Origin: Planctopirus ephydatiae
GTDB lineage: Bacteria > Planctomycetota > Planctomycetia > Planctomycetales > Planctomycetaceae
DNA: 64,000 bases
Reading direction: 5' to 3'
Assembly: GCF_007752345.1 (NCBI RefSeq)
Contig: NZ_CP036299.1
Span: 4,002,001 to 4,066,000, forward strand
Positions within the stretch are counted from its first letter, which is position 1, and each line of letters starts with the position of its first letter. The translations under genes and the position numbers were made by a program. The notes under the pieces were generated by a model. The model did not search any database. It was given only the letters and a program-made list of their open reading frames with translations, and was not told where the DNA came from. Below, piece by piece: positions 48,227 to 57,412 of this stretch.

Positions 48227-51200
48227 ATGTTCTCCAAAGTCAACGACGCCGAATTCATCACGGGTGAGCACTCCGTCCTCAAGTTCTGGAACGAACGCCA
48301 CATCTTCCAGAAACTCCGGGCCAAAAACGCCGGCAAACAGCCATGGAGTTTTCTGGACGGCCCCATCACTGCCAACAATCCCATGGGCGTCCACCACGCC
48401 TGGGGCCGCACCTACAAAGACTCCTTCCAACGCTACTGGGCCATGAACGGCCGCGACCTCCGTTACCAGAACGGCTTCGACTGCCAGGGCCTTTGGGTCG
48501 AGGTCGAAGTCGAAAAACAGCTCGGCCTCGGTGCCAAAAGTGCCATCGAAGAGTACGGCATCGACAAGTTCGTGCAGGAATGCAAACGCCGCGTCTTGAA
48601 ATACGCCGCCATTCAGACCGAACAATCCGTCCGCCTCGGCTACTGGATGGAATGGGACAGCCCGGAAGAACTCCGCAAACTGGCATCAGCCATTGGCAGC
48701 GAAGCCCCTGTCACCCTCACGACTCCCAAAGGAATCACCGAGACGGCGCCGGCCGAACAACTCGTCTCACGCCTCGGCAACCCTGATTGGGGCGGCAGCT
48801 ACTTCACCTTCTCCACCGAAAACAACGAAACGATCTGGACATTCCTCAAAAAATGCTTCCAGCGCGGCAAGGTCTATCGCGGCCACGACGTCATGCCCTG
48901 GTCCGGTCGCGGCGGCAGTGCCTACAGCCAGATGGAAGTCGCCGACGGACGCAAACTCACCACCCACCGCGCACTCTTCGTCCGCTTCCCACTCCTTGAT
49001 GACGCTGGACAGGAAACCAACGAAAACCTCCTCATCTGGACGACGACTCCCTGGACCCTCACCAGCAACGTCGCCGCCATGATCAACCCCGAACTCGACT
49101 ATGTGAAACTCCAGTCCAAAAAGGACGGCCTCGTCTACTACTTCGCCAAAGACAACCTCGAGTTCCAGCGCCTCGCCAAGGAGTTCAAGGAAGGTTTCGG
49201 CAGGCCCGAATGGCAATGGCCCAAAGGCACCCCCAAGCTCAAAACCCTCTCGCAGATCTTTAAGGAATCCGGCGGCTACGAAATCCTCGATACCGTGAAG
49301 GGCGAAGCCCTCGTCGGTCGCCAATACCGCGGCCCCTTCGATGAACTCGACGCGCAGGCCAATGACGGTGGCTTCCCGACCGATGAACGGTTGAATGGAA
49401 AATCCGGTATCTCCAGCCATCAGGTCATCGACGGCGGTCGCGACTTCAAAGGCTCACCCAACGTTGTCGCTGGCGAAGGGACAGGCATTGTCCACAGCGC
49501 CCCCGGCTGCGGGGATGTCGATCATCAGATCGGCCTCGCCAACGGTCTCCCCACGATCGCACCGCTTGGCCCCGATGGCAACTTCCTCGAAGGCTTCGGC
49601 CACTTCACCGGCAAGAACGCCGTCCACCCCGAGACCGTGCAACTCGTCATCGACAGCCTCAAGGAAAAAGGCCTGCTCGTCGCCGAAGAAAAATACCCCC
49701 ACATCTATCCCTTCTGCTGGCGCACCGGCGATGAACTCGTCTTCCGTCTCGTCGATGAATGGTTCATCAACATGGACTGGCGCGATGAAATCATGGGCGT
49801 CACCAGACAGATCAACTGGCTCCCCGACAGCATCCAGGGCCAGGAACGCGAAGTTGAATGGCTCACCAACATGCGCGACTGGATGATCTCCAAAAAACGC
49901 TACTGGGGCCTCGCCCTCCCCATCTGGGTTGATGAACTCACTGGCGACTTCGAAGTCATCGGCTCCCTTGCCGAACTCAAGGAACGCGCCCTCGATGGTG
50001 GAGAAGGCTGGAACGACTTCCAGGGCCACACACCCCACAAGCCCTGGATCGACGGTGTGAAGATCCGTAATCCCAAAACCGGCAACCTCATGACCCGCGT
50101 CGAAGACGTCGGCAATCCCTGGCTCGACGCCGGTATCGTCTCCTTCTCCACCATGGGCTACAACACCCACCCCGACATGTGGAAGAAGTGGTACCCCGCC
50201 GACCTCGTCACCGAATGCTTCCCCGGCCAGTTCCGCAACTGGTTCTACTCACTTCTCTCGATGGCGACGATGATGAACAACTCGCCACCCTTCAAAACAT
50301 TGCTCGGCCACCGTCTCGTCATGAACGAGCAAGGCCAGCCCATGCACAAATCCGATGGCACGGCCATCTGGTTTGAAGAAGCCGCTGAACAGATCGGCGT
50401 CGACGCCATGCGCTGGATGTACCTCCAGCAGAACCCCGCCAGCGACCTCCGCTTCGGTACCCGCCATCCCGATGAAAAGGTCACTCTCGAAACGGTCAAT
50501 GGCCCGACCAGCACCACCATCGATGGCGTCCCCACCTGCAAAGTCACCAGCGGCCCCGCCGACGAAGTCCGCCGCCAGGTTCTGATCCCGCTGTGGAACT
50601 CGTACGCCTTCTTCGTCAACTACGCCCGACTGGATGAATTCGACCCGAAGGCTGCGATCGTCCCTGTGGCCGAACGCCCCGAGATCGACCGCTGGCTGCT
50701 TTCCAATCTGCAAGCCCTCATTCAGCAGGTCCGCGCTGGCTTCGAAGCATTCGATACCCCCGCTGCCTGTGCCGCCCTCGCCCGCTTCATCGATGACCTC
50801 TCCAACTGGTACATCCGCCGCAATCGCCGCCGCTTCTGGCGTTCGAAAGATACCGGCGATCTCGACAAGCGTGCTGCCTATCAGACACTCTACGAAACCC
50901 TCCTGACCCTCACCAAACTGATGGCACCGATGACGCCGTTCCTCGCCGAACGGATGTACGGCAACCTCACCTCGGGCCAGCCCGACGCCCCCGAATCGGT
51001 CCATCTTTGCGACTACCCCACGGCCGACGAATCGCTGCTGGATGCCTCACTCAACAGGCGGATGTCACTGGCTCAAACCGTCGTACGCGTCGCTCACAAG
51101 CTGCGGGAAGTCGCCGATCAACGCGTGCGCCAGCCTTTGGCCGAACTCCGTTTCGCCACACTCAGCAGCGACGACCTCGCTTCGATCAGCTCGTTGAAAG

Positions 51201-51781
51201 ACGTCATCGCCGACGAACTCAACGTCAAGGCCGTCAGCGGTTTTGAATCGCTCGGCGACATCGTCAAGTACACCTACAAACCCAACCTCAAGACCCTCGG
51301 CCCGAAATACGGCAAGCTCCTCAATGCCTTTCGCGAAGAACTCCCCAAGCTCCCGGGCAACCTGCTGGAATCGCTCCGTCGCGGCCAGACCATTAACGCC
51401 ACCGTCGGCGGAGAAGCCGTCACCATTGGCCCGGACGATGTCCTCATCGGAGCCGATCAGGCCGAAGGCTGGGTCGCCGGCGATGAATCTGGCATCCAGG
51501 TCGCCCTCTCCACGACGCTCACACCAGAACTCGTGCAGGAAGGGATGGCCCGCGACTTCATCCGCCACATCCAACAGGCCCGAAAAGACGCCAACCTGGA
51601 AATCCAGCAACGCATCACCGTCAACTACCAGACCAGCGAACCGATTGTGGCAGGAATGCTCAAGGAGTGGTCCGACCTGATCTCCAGCGAAACCCTCGCC
51701 AACGAGATCACCCCCACCTCAGGTCTCTCTGGAAAACCAGTACAAGTCGGCGAAGCCGAGGTGATTATCACGATCAAATAA
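48227..51781 (+). CDS. ileS: Isoleucyl-tRNA synthetase, atypical
   Basis: The 1184-residue class I synthetase charges tRNA-Ile. Length, the C-terminal anticodon domain ([17 protein letters not shown]) and the eukaryote-like end without a zinc hook fit the long IleRS type. The signature motifs are unusual: the HIGH region reads [12 protein letters not shown], the WDCHGLPVE motif reads FDCQGLWVE, and the KMSKS region reads MHKSDGTA (about residue 705). An editing domain lies in the middle ([26 protein letters not shown]). Class and function are clear by overall similarity; paralogous specificity cannot be excluded. Confidence 0.88.
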   Translation: MFSKVNDAEFITGEHSVLKFWNERHIFQKLRAKNAGKQPWSFLDGPITANNPMGVHHAWGRTYKDSFQRYWAMNGRDLRYQNGFDCQGLWVEVEVEKQLGLGAKSAIEEYGIDKFVQECKRRVLKYAAIQTEQSVRLGYWMEWDSPEELRKLASAIGSEAPVTLTTPKGITETAPAEQLVSRLGNPDWGGSYFTFSTENNETIWTFLKKCFQRGKVYRGHDVMPWSGRGGSAYSQMEVADGRKLTTHRALFVRFPLLDDAGQETNENLLIWTTTPWTLTSNVAAMINPELDYVKLQSKKDGLVYYFAKDNLEFQRLAKEFKEGFGRPEWQWPKGTPKLKTLSQIFKESGGYEILDTVKGEALVGRQYRGPFDELDAQANDGGFPTDERLNGKSGISSHQVIDGGRDFKGSPNVVAGEGTGIVHSAPGCGDVDHQIGLANGLPTIAPLGPDGNFLEGFGHFTGKNAVHPETVQLVIDSLKEKGLLVAEEKYPHIYPFCWRTGDELVFRLVDEWFINMDWRDEIMGVTRQINWLPDSIQGQEREVEWLTNMRDWMISKKRYWGLALPIWVDELTGDFEVIGSLAELKERALDGGEGWNDFQGHTPHKPWIDGVKIRNPKTGNLMTRVEDVGNPWLDAGIVSFSTMGYNTHPDMWKKWYPADLVTECFPGQFRNWFYSLLSMATMMNNSPPFKTLLGHRLVMNEQGQPMHKSDGTAIWFEEAAEQIGVDAMRWMYLQQNPASDLRFGTRHPDEKVTLETVNGPTSTTIDGVPTCKVTSGPADEVRRQVLIPLWNSYAFFVNYARLDEFDPKAAIVPVAERPEIDRWLLSNLQALIQQVRAGFEAFDTPAACAALARFIDDLSNWYIRRNRRRFWRSKDTGDLDKRAAYQTLYETLLTLTKLMAPMTPFLAERMYGNLTSGQPDAPESVHLCDYPTADESLLDASLNRRMSLAQTVVRVAHKLREVADQRVRQPLAELRFATLSSDDLASISSLKDVIADELNVKAVSGFESLGDIVKYTYKPNLKTLGPKYGKLLNAFREELPKLPGNLLESLRRGQTINATVGGEAVTIGPDDVLIGADQAEGWVAGDESGIQVALSTTLTPELVQEGMARDFIRHIQQARKDANLEIQQRITVNYQTSEPIVAGMLKEWSDLISSETLANEITPTSGLSGKPVQVGEAEVIITIK

Positions 51782-51785
51782 TCAT

Positions 51786-51828
51786 GTAGGGCAGGCTTCG
51801 TGCCATGCTTGCGGCTCTGAGCAAGCAT
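51786..51828 (+). repeat. Chimeric repeat: GTAGGGCAGGC half joined to ATGCTTGC palindrome (copy 7)
   Basis: GTAGGGCAGGCTTC (51786-51799) is the left half of the GCAGGC palindrome and runs straight into GTGCCATGCTTGC. The second palindrome is complete: ATGCTTGC 51805-51812, loop GGCTCTGA, GCAAGCAT 51821-51828. One element appears to have inserted into, or recombined with, the other. Confidence 0.8.
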
Positions 51829-51861
51829 GCCGAATACCAATTCGATCGGTAACAGCAAACC

Positions 51862-52005
51862 GTAGGGCAGGCCCCCGCCTGCCTTCCCTTCATATTCTAC
51901 GTAGCATTTAACATAGAATTTAACGTAGGGTGGGTTAAGCAAAGCGCAACCCACCGTATTTAAGTAGGGTGCAAGAAGTTCCGACGAAATGCACCATCCT
52001 GATCG
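51862..52005 (+). repeat. Three consecutive GTAGGG-headed palindromes of different families
   Basis: GTAGGGCAGGCCCCCGCCTGCC is at 51862-51883. GTAGGGTGGGTTAAGC, closing with GCGCAACCCACC, is at 51925-51956. GTAGGGTGCAAGAAGT, closing with ATGCACCATCCTG, is at 51966-52005. All are in the same orientation. Confidence 0.88.
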
Positions 52006-52181
52006 TTGATCACGTCGACTCCGAATTTCACCATTCGACTGGATCGCCAGAAACCCCCGGATCTGTACCACACCCATCGAAAGACTCGACTTCACGATCG
52101 ACGAGGCCTACAAATCCGGCTGGGTCGATGAAGTCGCAAACCTGCCGCTGGTGATATGCCATTTTTCGCAGGGAAACACTC

Positions 52182-52352
<171 letters not shown>

Positions 52353-52502
52353 CTCACACAGACAAGCCGTATACAACGTACCTGTGTGCCTATCAAAGTG
52401 TTGTTTTATTTCCAGAAAACCTCTCTGGTGCAATAAAGCAGCTCATCGTTTACTCAATGAGACCAGGCGATAGACATCAGCCTTGCCCCTTCGAACGAAC
52501 AT

Positions 52503-53531
52503 CTACGACAAGCGCACCAGCCAGCGGCGGTAATAGGGGAAAACATCGCTGCTGAGAAGATGCCAGCCGACCCAGACGGTAAAGAACTGGGGCGCCCAGA
52601 TTGCACTCAGAAGCAGTGCGAGCATCTCAGGGGATGCGAGAGACAACGGCTTCACTGGCCATGCGTAGCCAATTAGAACACCGATGGAAATCACCATCAT
52701 CTGCACAATCAGAATGCGCGGGATCGATAGCCACAGATCGATAAGTTTCGTACTGCCCGTCGACTGTCTCGCAATCCCAAAAGCATAAGCCCGCGTGTAG
52801 TGATAGAAGCTGGCACCCGCGACATGAAAGCCATAGACACCATCCGCAAACGTAGGAGACATGTACGGGGCATACTCACTCCAGACGAGTGTTTCACCCA
52901 CCAGAAATGCCGACATCAAAGTGACAGGCATACGATCTTTACTTCTCAAAGCCGCCAGGCCACCCCAATAGCCAATGGCCAGAATCATCGCCACACCCAG
53001 ACTGAAAGCCAGCACCTGATGCTCCGCCCAGAATTCGTGGGCTAAAATCACAATTGAAAAGTAAGCAAAGCTCATCAGCAGCAGGGTGTTATCACGGCGA
53101 AGGGGTGCCGCTCGTTTCTGAAAGATCCCTTCCGCTTTCAGAAAGTGCGGAATGAAGTAGACCCAGACGACCCCATCAAAGATTCTCACAGGAATGAACC
53201 ACCGGCCGAGAGCCGTCACCCCCAAGATCAAAGCCAGAATTCCCAGAAAGAGTGACCGCCCAACCCAGGCCCGCGAACCGTTTGATGCAGAGAACGCACT
53301 GAGTGACAGATTCTGCCCGCGCCAGGCATAGAAAAAGTGAGCCAGCCCACCCCAGGCAGTGAGTGTGTAAAGATTCATGGTGCCGGTACTTTTGACCTCC
53401 AGGGAAGGATCAATCGTCGGCCACATTACGACTGGCAAGGCGTAGCCAATCCCTAACAGGAAAAACGTGATCGCCAGGCAGATCGGGCCATCGCCGGGAG
53501 TGCTGTCATCCATTGTTGCCGCCTGACTCAT
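52503..53531 (-). CDS. Multi-span membrane protein of unknown function
   Basis: The 342-residue product has about nine hydrophobic helices (for example CLAITFFLLGIGYALPVVMW, LFLGILALILGVTALG, VLAFSLGVAMILAIGYW). Polar motifs between them, such as ILAHEFWAEHQ, FYHYTRAYAFGIARQ and the final WHLLSSDVFPYYRRW, could bind a metal or heme. I do not recognise a family. ATG 53531 has AGGGG upstream; ATG 53513 and a longer frame to 53555 are alternatives. It lies 84 bp from ruvB on the same strand. Confidence 0.65.
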   Translation of the reverse strand: MSQAATMDDSTPGDGPICLAITFFLLGIGYALPVVMWPTIDPSLEVKSTGTMNLYTLTAWGGLAHFFYAWRGQNLSLSAFSASNGSRAWVGRSLFLGILALILGVTALGRWFIPVRIFDGVVWVYFIPHFLKAEGIFQKRAAPLRRDNTLLLMSFAYFSIVILAHEFWAEHQVLAFSLGVAMILAIGYWGGLAALRSKDRMPVTLMSAFLVGETLVWSEYAPYMSPTFADGVYGFHVAGASFYHYTRAYAFGIARQSTGSTKLIDLWLSIPRILIVQMMVISIGVLIGYAWPVKPLSLASPEMLALLLSAIWAPQFFTVWVGWHLLSSDVFPYYRRWLVRLS

Positions 53532-53614
53532 GAGCGAATGGCCCCTGGCTGGCATGTGAATCGATCGATCAAATCGAGAAGCTGCACAAGAAGATCATGA
53601 ACAAAGTGGTCATG

Positions 53615-54664
53615 CTACCCTGAGAGATGATTCAGGCCAGAAGCCGTCACAATCCGGCCGCGCGGTGTTCTCTGGATAAAGCCGCAGCGGAGCAGGAACG
53701 GTTCCACTTCGTCCTCGAGTGTATCGGGGGGGCAGTTCATCGTATGCGCAATCGCCGCCAGACCAGCCGGGCCGCCACCAAAGACATTCACAATCGTACG
53801 TAGATACTTGCGATCCTGCTCTTCGAGACCCAGCACATCGATTTCGAGCATCGCGAGAGCCTGTCGGGCAATCTCATTGGTAATGAGACCCTCCTTCTGC
53901 TTGACAGTCGCAAAATCTCTCGCCCAGCGCAGCAGATTGTTCGATTTGCGAGGTGTTCCCCGGCTGCGGCGGGCAATCTCAAGAGCTGAGGAATCGTCGA
54001 TTTTGGTCCGCAATTTGATCGCATTACGGCGAACGATTTCTGCCAGATCAGCCTCTTCGTAGAACTCCAGATGCTCACGAAATGTGAAGCGATCCCGCAA
54101 TGGCGCAGTCAACATGCCGGAACGAGTGGTGGCCCCCACAATCGTGAAAGGCTTGAGCTTCATATTGATGGTCCGCGCATTGAGCCCTTCCCCGAGGACA
54201 ATATCAACACGGAAGTCTTCCATCACGGGATAGATAAACTCTTCGACGGCGGCCGGCAGACGATGGATCTCATCGATGAAGAGAATCGAATTGCCACTCG
54301 CGTTTGTCAGATAAGGCAGCAGATCTTTCGGGGCCGCCAGGGCCGGGCCCGAGGTGATCTGGCATTCGACATCGAGTTCTTTGGCGAGGGCCAAAGCGAG
54401 GGTTGTTTTGCCCAGACCAGGCGGACCATCGAGCAGAATATGGCTGAGCGGCTCAGTGCGCATGCGCGTCGCAGCGAGCATGATTTCCAGACGTTCCACG
54501 ACCTTTCGCTGACCGACGACATCGGCCAGCCGCGAAGGACGTAACTCTTCGTCGAGCGCACGATCATCGAACGCATTCGCTGCAGGAGCCCCCGCAGCAC
54601 TGGAACGAACAGTACTGGCGACCGCTCCATCAGCCGGGCCAGTGAAAATCTTTTCGCGAGCCAT
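53615..54664 (-). CDS. ruvB: Holliday junction helicase RuvB
   Basis: RuvB is the AAA+ motor that drives branch migration with RuvA. The 349 residues are full length: [16 protein letters not shown], Walker [13 protein letters not shown], Walker [11 protein letters not shown], sensor 1 [18 protein letters not shown] and the winged-helix C-terminus ending [16 protein letters not shown]. An N-terminal Ala-rich extension of about 30 residues is longer than usual. GGAGAGGGG precedes ATG 54664. ruvA and ruvC are not in this window. Confidence 0.97.
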   Translation of the reverse strand: MAREKIFTGPADGAVASTVRSSAAGAPAANAFDDRALDEELRPSRLADVVGQRKVVERLEIMLAATRMRTEPLSHILLDGPPGLGKTTLALALAKELDVECQITSGPALAAPKDLLPYLTNASGNSILFIDEIHRLPAAVEEFIYPVMEDFRVDIVLGEGLNARTINMKLKPFTIVGATTRSGMLTAPLRDRFTFREHLEFYEEADLAEIVRRNAIKLRTKIDDSSALEIARRSRGTPRKSNNLLRWARDFATVKQKEGLITNEIARQALAMLEIDVLGLEEQDRKYLRTIVNVFGGGPAGLAAIAHTMNCPPDTLEDEVEPFLLRCGFIQRTPRGRIVTASGLNHLSG

Positions 54665-54775
54665 ACCCCTCTCCGTGGGAATGTCGAAACGGGCAACTCC
54701 TGAAATACAAACGGGAGATTAGCCGATCTCGCCATTCCCTGCGATGTAAACTGGTTGGCAGGCTGGGCGAATTCT

Positions 54776-54814
54776 GATTTTCTCGTCCGCGTCATGGTCA
54801 CGGACGAGAAAATC
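54776..54814 (-). terminator. Perfect 14-bp stem-loop between zinc-ribbon gene and ruvB
   Basis: GATTTTCTCGTCCG (54776-54789) and CGGACGAGAAAATC (54801-54814) flank an 11-base loop. It lies about 70 bp downstream of the zinc-ribbon gene on its coding strand. No separate T run follows, so termination is likely but not certain. Confidence 0.55.
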
Positions 54815-54886
54815 CATCTCGCGAAATCTTTTCGAACTGATCATCGCCTGATTCGAAATACAGATTCAGGAAATTCTGCACGCAAG

Positions 54887-55870
54887 TCAGACTTCCACCA
54901 CTTCCTGCCCAGTCATCTTCAGATAAGCGACGGCGGTGAATAACAGTGTGAGTGGCACAGTAAAGATCGCCCCGACGCACAATGCCAAAATCCCCAGCAA
55001 ATTAATCCCGGCTGCAGCCAGCATCAGCACGAAAATCTGCAGCAAATTCCCTTTGGTAATTTCCTGAGATCTCGAAAAGCAATCAATGCCTTTAGAGTTC
55101 TCAGCCACAATCACATAGGCAAACGGATAGAACAGGCAAGCCACGAGCACCCCGGGAATAATACAGAGCATCATGCCAATCCCCAGTGCGATGCTGAACA
55201 ACAGGAGCGAAATGGCATAGCGGAGAAAGAATTTGCCGCCACTGAAGATATCGCCAATTTGAGGATCTTCGCCGCGGGCAGCCTTCAAAAAGAGCTGGCA
55301 AAGCCCGATCTGCAAAAATGCACCGACACAGAACGACATGGCCATGAAGCCTAAGAGCATGGCCAGCCCGACCATGACACCGGTCGGATCTTCACCGTCA
55401 CCCATCACGAGACCAGGAATGATCTGCTGTGGAATGGTGACCAGTTGCGACAACAGGTTGACGAGAAAACTTCCCACCAGGCAGGGAGCCAGGTTTTTCA
55501 GATAGACCTTCCACGCGCTGCCAATAACTTCCCCAGCTTCGATCTTTGTCAGTTCTCCCGTGGCTCCGGATGCTGCTTCAGAGCCACCCGCCGGAGAGAG
55601 ATCTTCACCGCAATGTTTGCACCGCTTAGCAGCCGCCAGGACTTCGCCACCGCACATGGGGCAGGCGACTTTCGCTCGCGTGTCACGCATTTTCCCCACA
55701 GGTGGCGGAGGCGGAAGATCGTCTTCAAAGTCATCTTCGGCAGCCGGTTGATCCAGCCCCGGCACAGTGACGACTTCGCCACAACCAGGGCATTTCGCCT
55801 TACGTCCAGCCCGATCCTCAGAGGTGCTGAGTGACTTATCACAGTGCGGACAGTTGAATTCAATGGCCAC
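54887..55870 (-). CDS. Double zinc-ribbon membrane protein
   Basis: The 327-residue protein begins with two zinc ribbons: CPHC...CPGC (about residues 7-31) and CPMC...CKHC (about 68-85). Five or six membrane helices follow (from about residue 125), with VIVAENSKGIDCFSRSQEITKGN near the end, a segment seen in glycerophosphoryl-diester-type and DUF975-like membrane proteins. Function unknown. GTG 55870 (VAIEFNCPHCDK) has AAGGTAG seven bases upstream and starts right at the first ribbon, so it is preferred over a start at 55921. Confidence 0.75.
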   Translation of the reverse strand: MAIEFNCPHCDKSLSTSEDRAGRKAKCPGCGEVVTVPGLDQPAAEDDFEDDLPPPPPVGKMRDTRAKVACPMCGGEVLAAAKRCKHCGEDLSPAGGSEAASGATGELTKIEAGEVIGSAWKVYLKNLAPCLVGSFLVNLLSQLVTIPQQIIPGLVMGDGEDPTGVMVGLAMLLGFMAMSFCVGAFLQIGLCQLFLKAARGEDPQIGDIFSGGKFFLRYAISLLLFSIALGIGMMLCIIPGVLVACLFYPFAYVIVAENSKGIDCFSRSQEITKGNLLQIFVLMLAAAGINLLGILALCVGAIFTVPLTLLFTAVAYLKMTGQEVVEV

Positions 55871-56160
55871 GGATTGGCTACCTTGACGATGGAAACGGAT
55901 GGGAAGCGTAAAAAGTGACAAATCGCTGAGGCCGTCCTCAGCCTGACAACCTGCTCCAGCTCAAAGCAGCCGGGAACTCGGGAGAGCTCTGCGAAATGGG
56001 TATTGCAACTACAGACGTCAATTCGATCGTTGCAGAACTGATGACGCGAAGAAGTTAACAAGTGTTCGCTGTGAACTGAAGAGGGTCTTTCAGAAAATGA
56101 GCAAAGCCCTTCATGGACAGTTTACCATTCACGAAAGCCCGGACTCATGATGGTTCAGGC

Positions 56161-56748
56161 TCATGACGGCCGCTGCTCATCATCAAGCAGAAGTTCCAGA
56201 TAAGACCGGTATTCGGGTTGGTCTAACTTCAAACGAGCAGCCCATTCCAGCAGGCGATCCCGCGCGGGTTGCCATGCGCGTTCCTCAGTGATGATCTCGA
56301 GTTCGGCAAAGTGGCCGAGTTCCGGTACATGATCGATCGTGCAGACCAGCACATACTCTTCATCAGGAAGTGTCCAGAACTGCCGGCTCTTGACAACTTT
56401 TCGAACGGAGCGAAACCCTAACGCCAGCAGGATCTGACAGATCGCCGGGGGTGACTTGTCTGCAGCCAATGAACCCATCGGCACTACCAGCGGGGCCTCA
56501 ATCTCATGACGTGTTTTCGTGAGTTGATCGAGCCTCGGGCCTTTGTAGGTGAGAATGCTCTCCAGCGGCGTCGAACGGACCCTTAACGCTTCCCCGGTCG
56601 TCGCAAAATCACGCCCAGGATGTGCGAAGTACTCATCACTCTCCGTCGTGGCAGGCCCGGCACAAATCGCCTCGTGCGCCAGCAGAACGCCACGAAACGC
56701 TTCGACATCGCTCAAAGAAAACTTCATTTCGACTTCGATATCAGCCAT
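56161..56748 (-). CDS. CYTH domain protein (CyaB/ThTPase-like)
   Basis: The 195 residues start MADIEVEMKF, which contains the EXEXK signature of CYTH enzymes. RVRSTPLESILTYKGPR and RHEIEAPL provide the basic and acidic tunnel residues, and CTIDHVPELGHFAELEI the later metal-binding acidic ones. CYTH proteins hydrolyse or cyclise triphosphate-containing substrates (class IV adenylate cyclase, thiamine triphosphatase, short-chain polyphosphate). The exact substrate is not determinable. Confidence 0.9.
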   Translation of the reverse strand: MADIEVEMKFSLSDVEAFRGVLLAHEAICAGPATTESDEYFAHPGRDFATTGEALRVRSTPLESILTYKGPRLDQLTKTRHEIEAPLVVPMGSLAADKSPPAICQILLALGFRSVRKVVKSRQFWTLPDEEYVLVCTIDHVPELGHFAELEIITEERAWQPARDRLLEWAARLKLDQPEYRSYLELLLDDEQRPS

Positions 56749-56922
56749 CTCTGCTCAGCGATCTGTAAAAGAAAGTCGTTTGTGATACGGGGGGATATCC
56801 CATTTGAGACCAACAATCATGTACCATTCGCTCGTTTTGATGAAAAGCGAGCATCCCGAACAGCAGAGAAATTCGCCGGGAGAAGATTGATCAGTCAGGT
56901 CGGTTGGTTTTCGCAAAAGCGA

Positions 56923-56958
56923 AGATGGTGCAATCCCTCGGAACTTCTTGCATCCTAC
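56923..56958 (-). repeat. GTAGG-headed palindrome, GTGCAA family, reversed copy
   Basis: Read on the minus strand this is GTAGGATGCAAGAAGTTCC followed by a closing TTGCACCATC, the same family as at 27617 and 51966. It lies just beyond the DUF971 stop. Confidence 0.85.
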
Positions 56959-56982
56959 ATCAAGAAGGGTATGCCTGGGGAT

Positions 56983-57294
56983 CTATAAACGATCAGCATG
57001 AGCCAGTTGCTGCAGACGTTCCCAGGTATAAAGCCCGGTATTGTGCCCGTCGTTCCAGCGGATGCGAATCGCATACTGACCCACCAGATCAAGCCCAGCG
57101 GGAGCAATCTCAGCAGGGATTTTTGCAGGATCAAGCAGTGGCTCACCCGTGAACTCATCCACACACACAGCGCACGTACAGCCGCAGCGCACATCAAAAA
57201 AGCGGACAAACAACTCGGACTCCCCTGGCCATTTGAGTTCAAACAGCCCGGTCTCACGGTGAGCACGGATGATCTCGGGAGCATCAGTCGGCAT
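56983..57294 (-). CDS. DUF971 family protein
   Basis: The 103-residue product matches DUF971 (gamma-butyrobetaine hydroxylase N-terminal-like): FELKWPGESELFVRFFDVRCGC, VDEFTGEPLL and the closing IRIRWNDGHNTGLYTWERL. The C-G-C-x-C-x-x-C cysteines may bind zinc or an Fe-S cluster. From family knowledge, DUF971 proteins often accompany Mrp/SufT-type Fe-S assembly genes, but none is adjacent here. ATG 57294 follows a C/A-rich leader with no Shine-Dalgarno. Confidence 0.88.
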   Translation of the reverse strand: MPTDAPEIIRAHRETGLFELKWPGESELFVRFFDVRCGCTCAVCVDEFTGEPLLDPAKIPAEIAPAGLDLVGQYAIRIRWNDGHNTGLYTWERLQQLAHADRL

Positions 57295-57340
57295 GGGAAG
57301 GTCTGGTGTTTGGTGTTGGATGTCTGGTGTTGGATCTTGG
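57295..57340 (-). promoter_or_regulatory. C/A-rich leader directly before the DUF971 start
   Basis: On the minus strand the 46 bases before the ATG consist of CCAACACCAGACAT-like units, rich in C and A and poor in G, without a ribosome binding site. The arrangement matches those before PTPS and ileS. Confidence 0.6.
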
Positions 57341-57373
57341 GGAGATAAGTCGAGCGTAAGTCACCGGTATTCG

Positions 57374-57408
57374 AACACCAAATGCCAAACACCTAACTCC
57401 AAACTTCA
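57374..57408 (+). repeat. C/A-rich repeat, inverted partner of the DUF971 leader
   Basis: AACACCAAATGCCAAACACC and the following CTAACTCCAAACTT are the same sequence type on the opposite strand. In the cytochrome-DUF971 transcript the two would be complementary (GT-rich then CA-rich) and could fold over about 30 bases. Confidence 0.65.
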
Positions 57409-57412
57409 TCGA

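Noticed and set aside
48767-51610. Several long minus-strand frames opposite ileS
   Set aside because: They arise from the C-rich third codon positions of ileS and resemble no protein family.
51969-52154. Plus-strand frame of 61 codons downstream of ileS
   Set aside because: It begins inside a GTAGGG palindrome and is low-complexity; the alternative frame overlapping map is the more plausible remnant.
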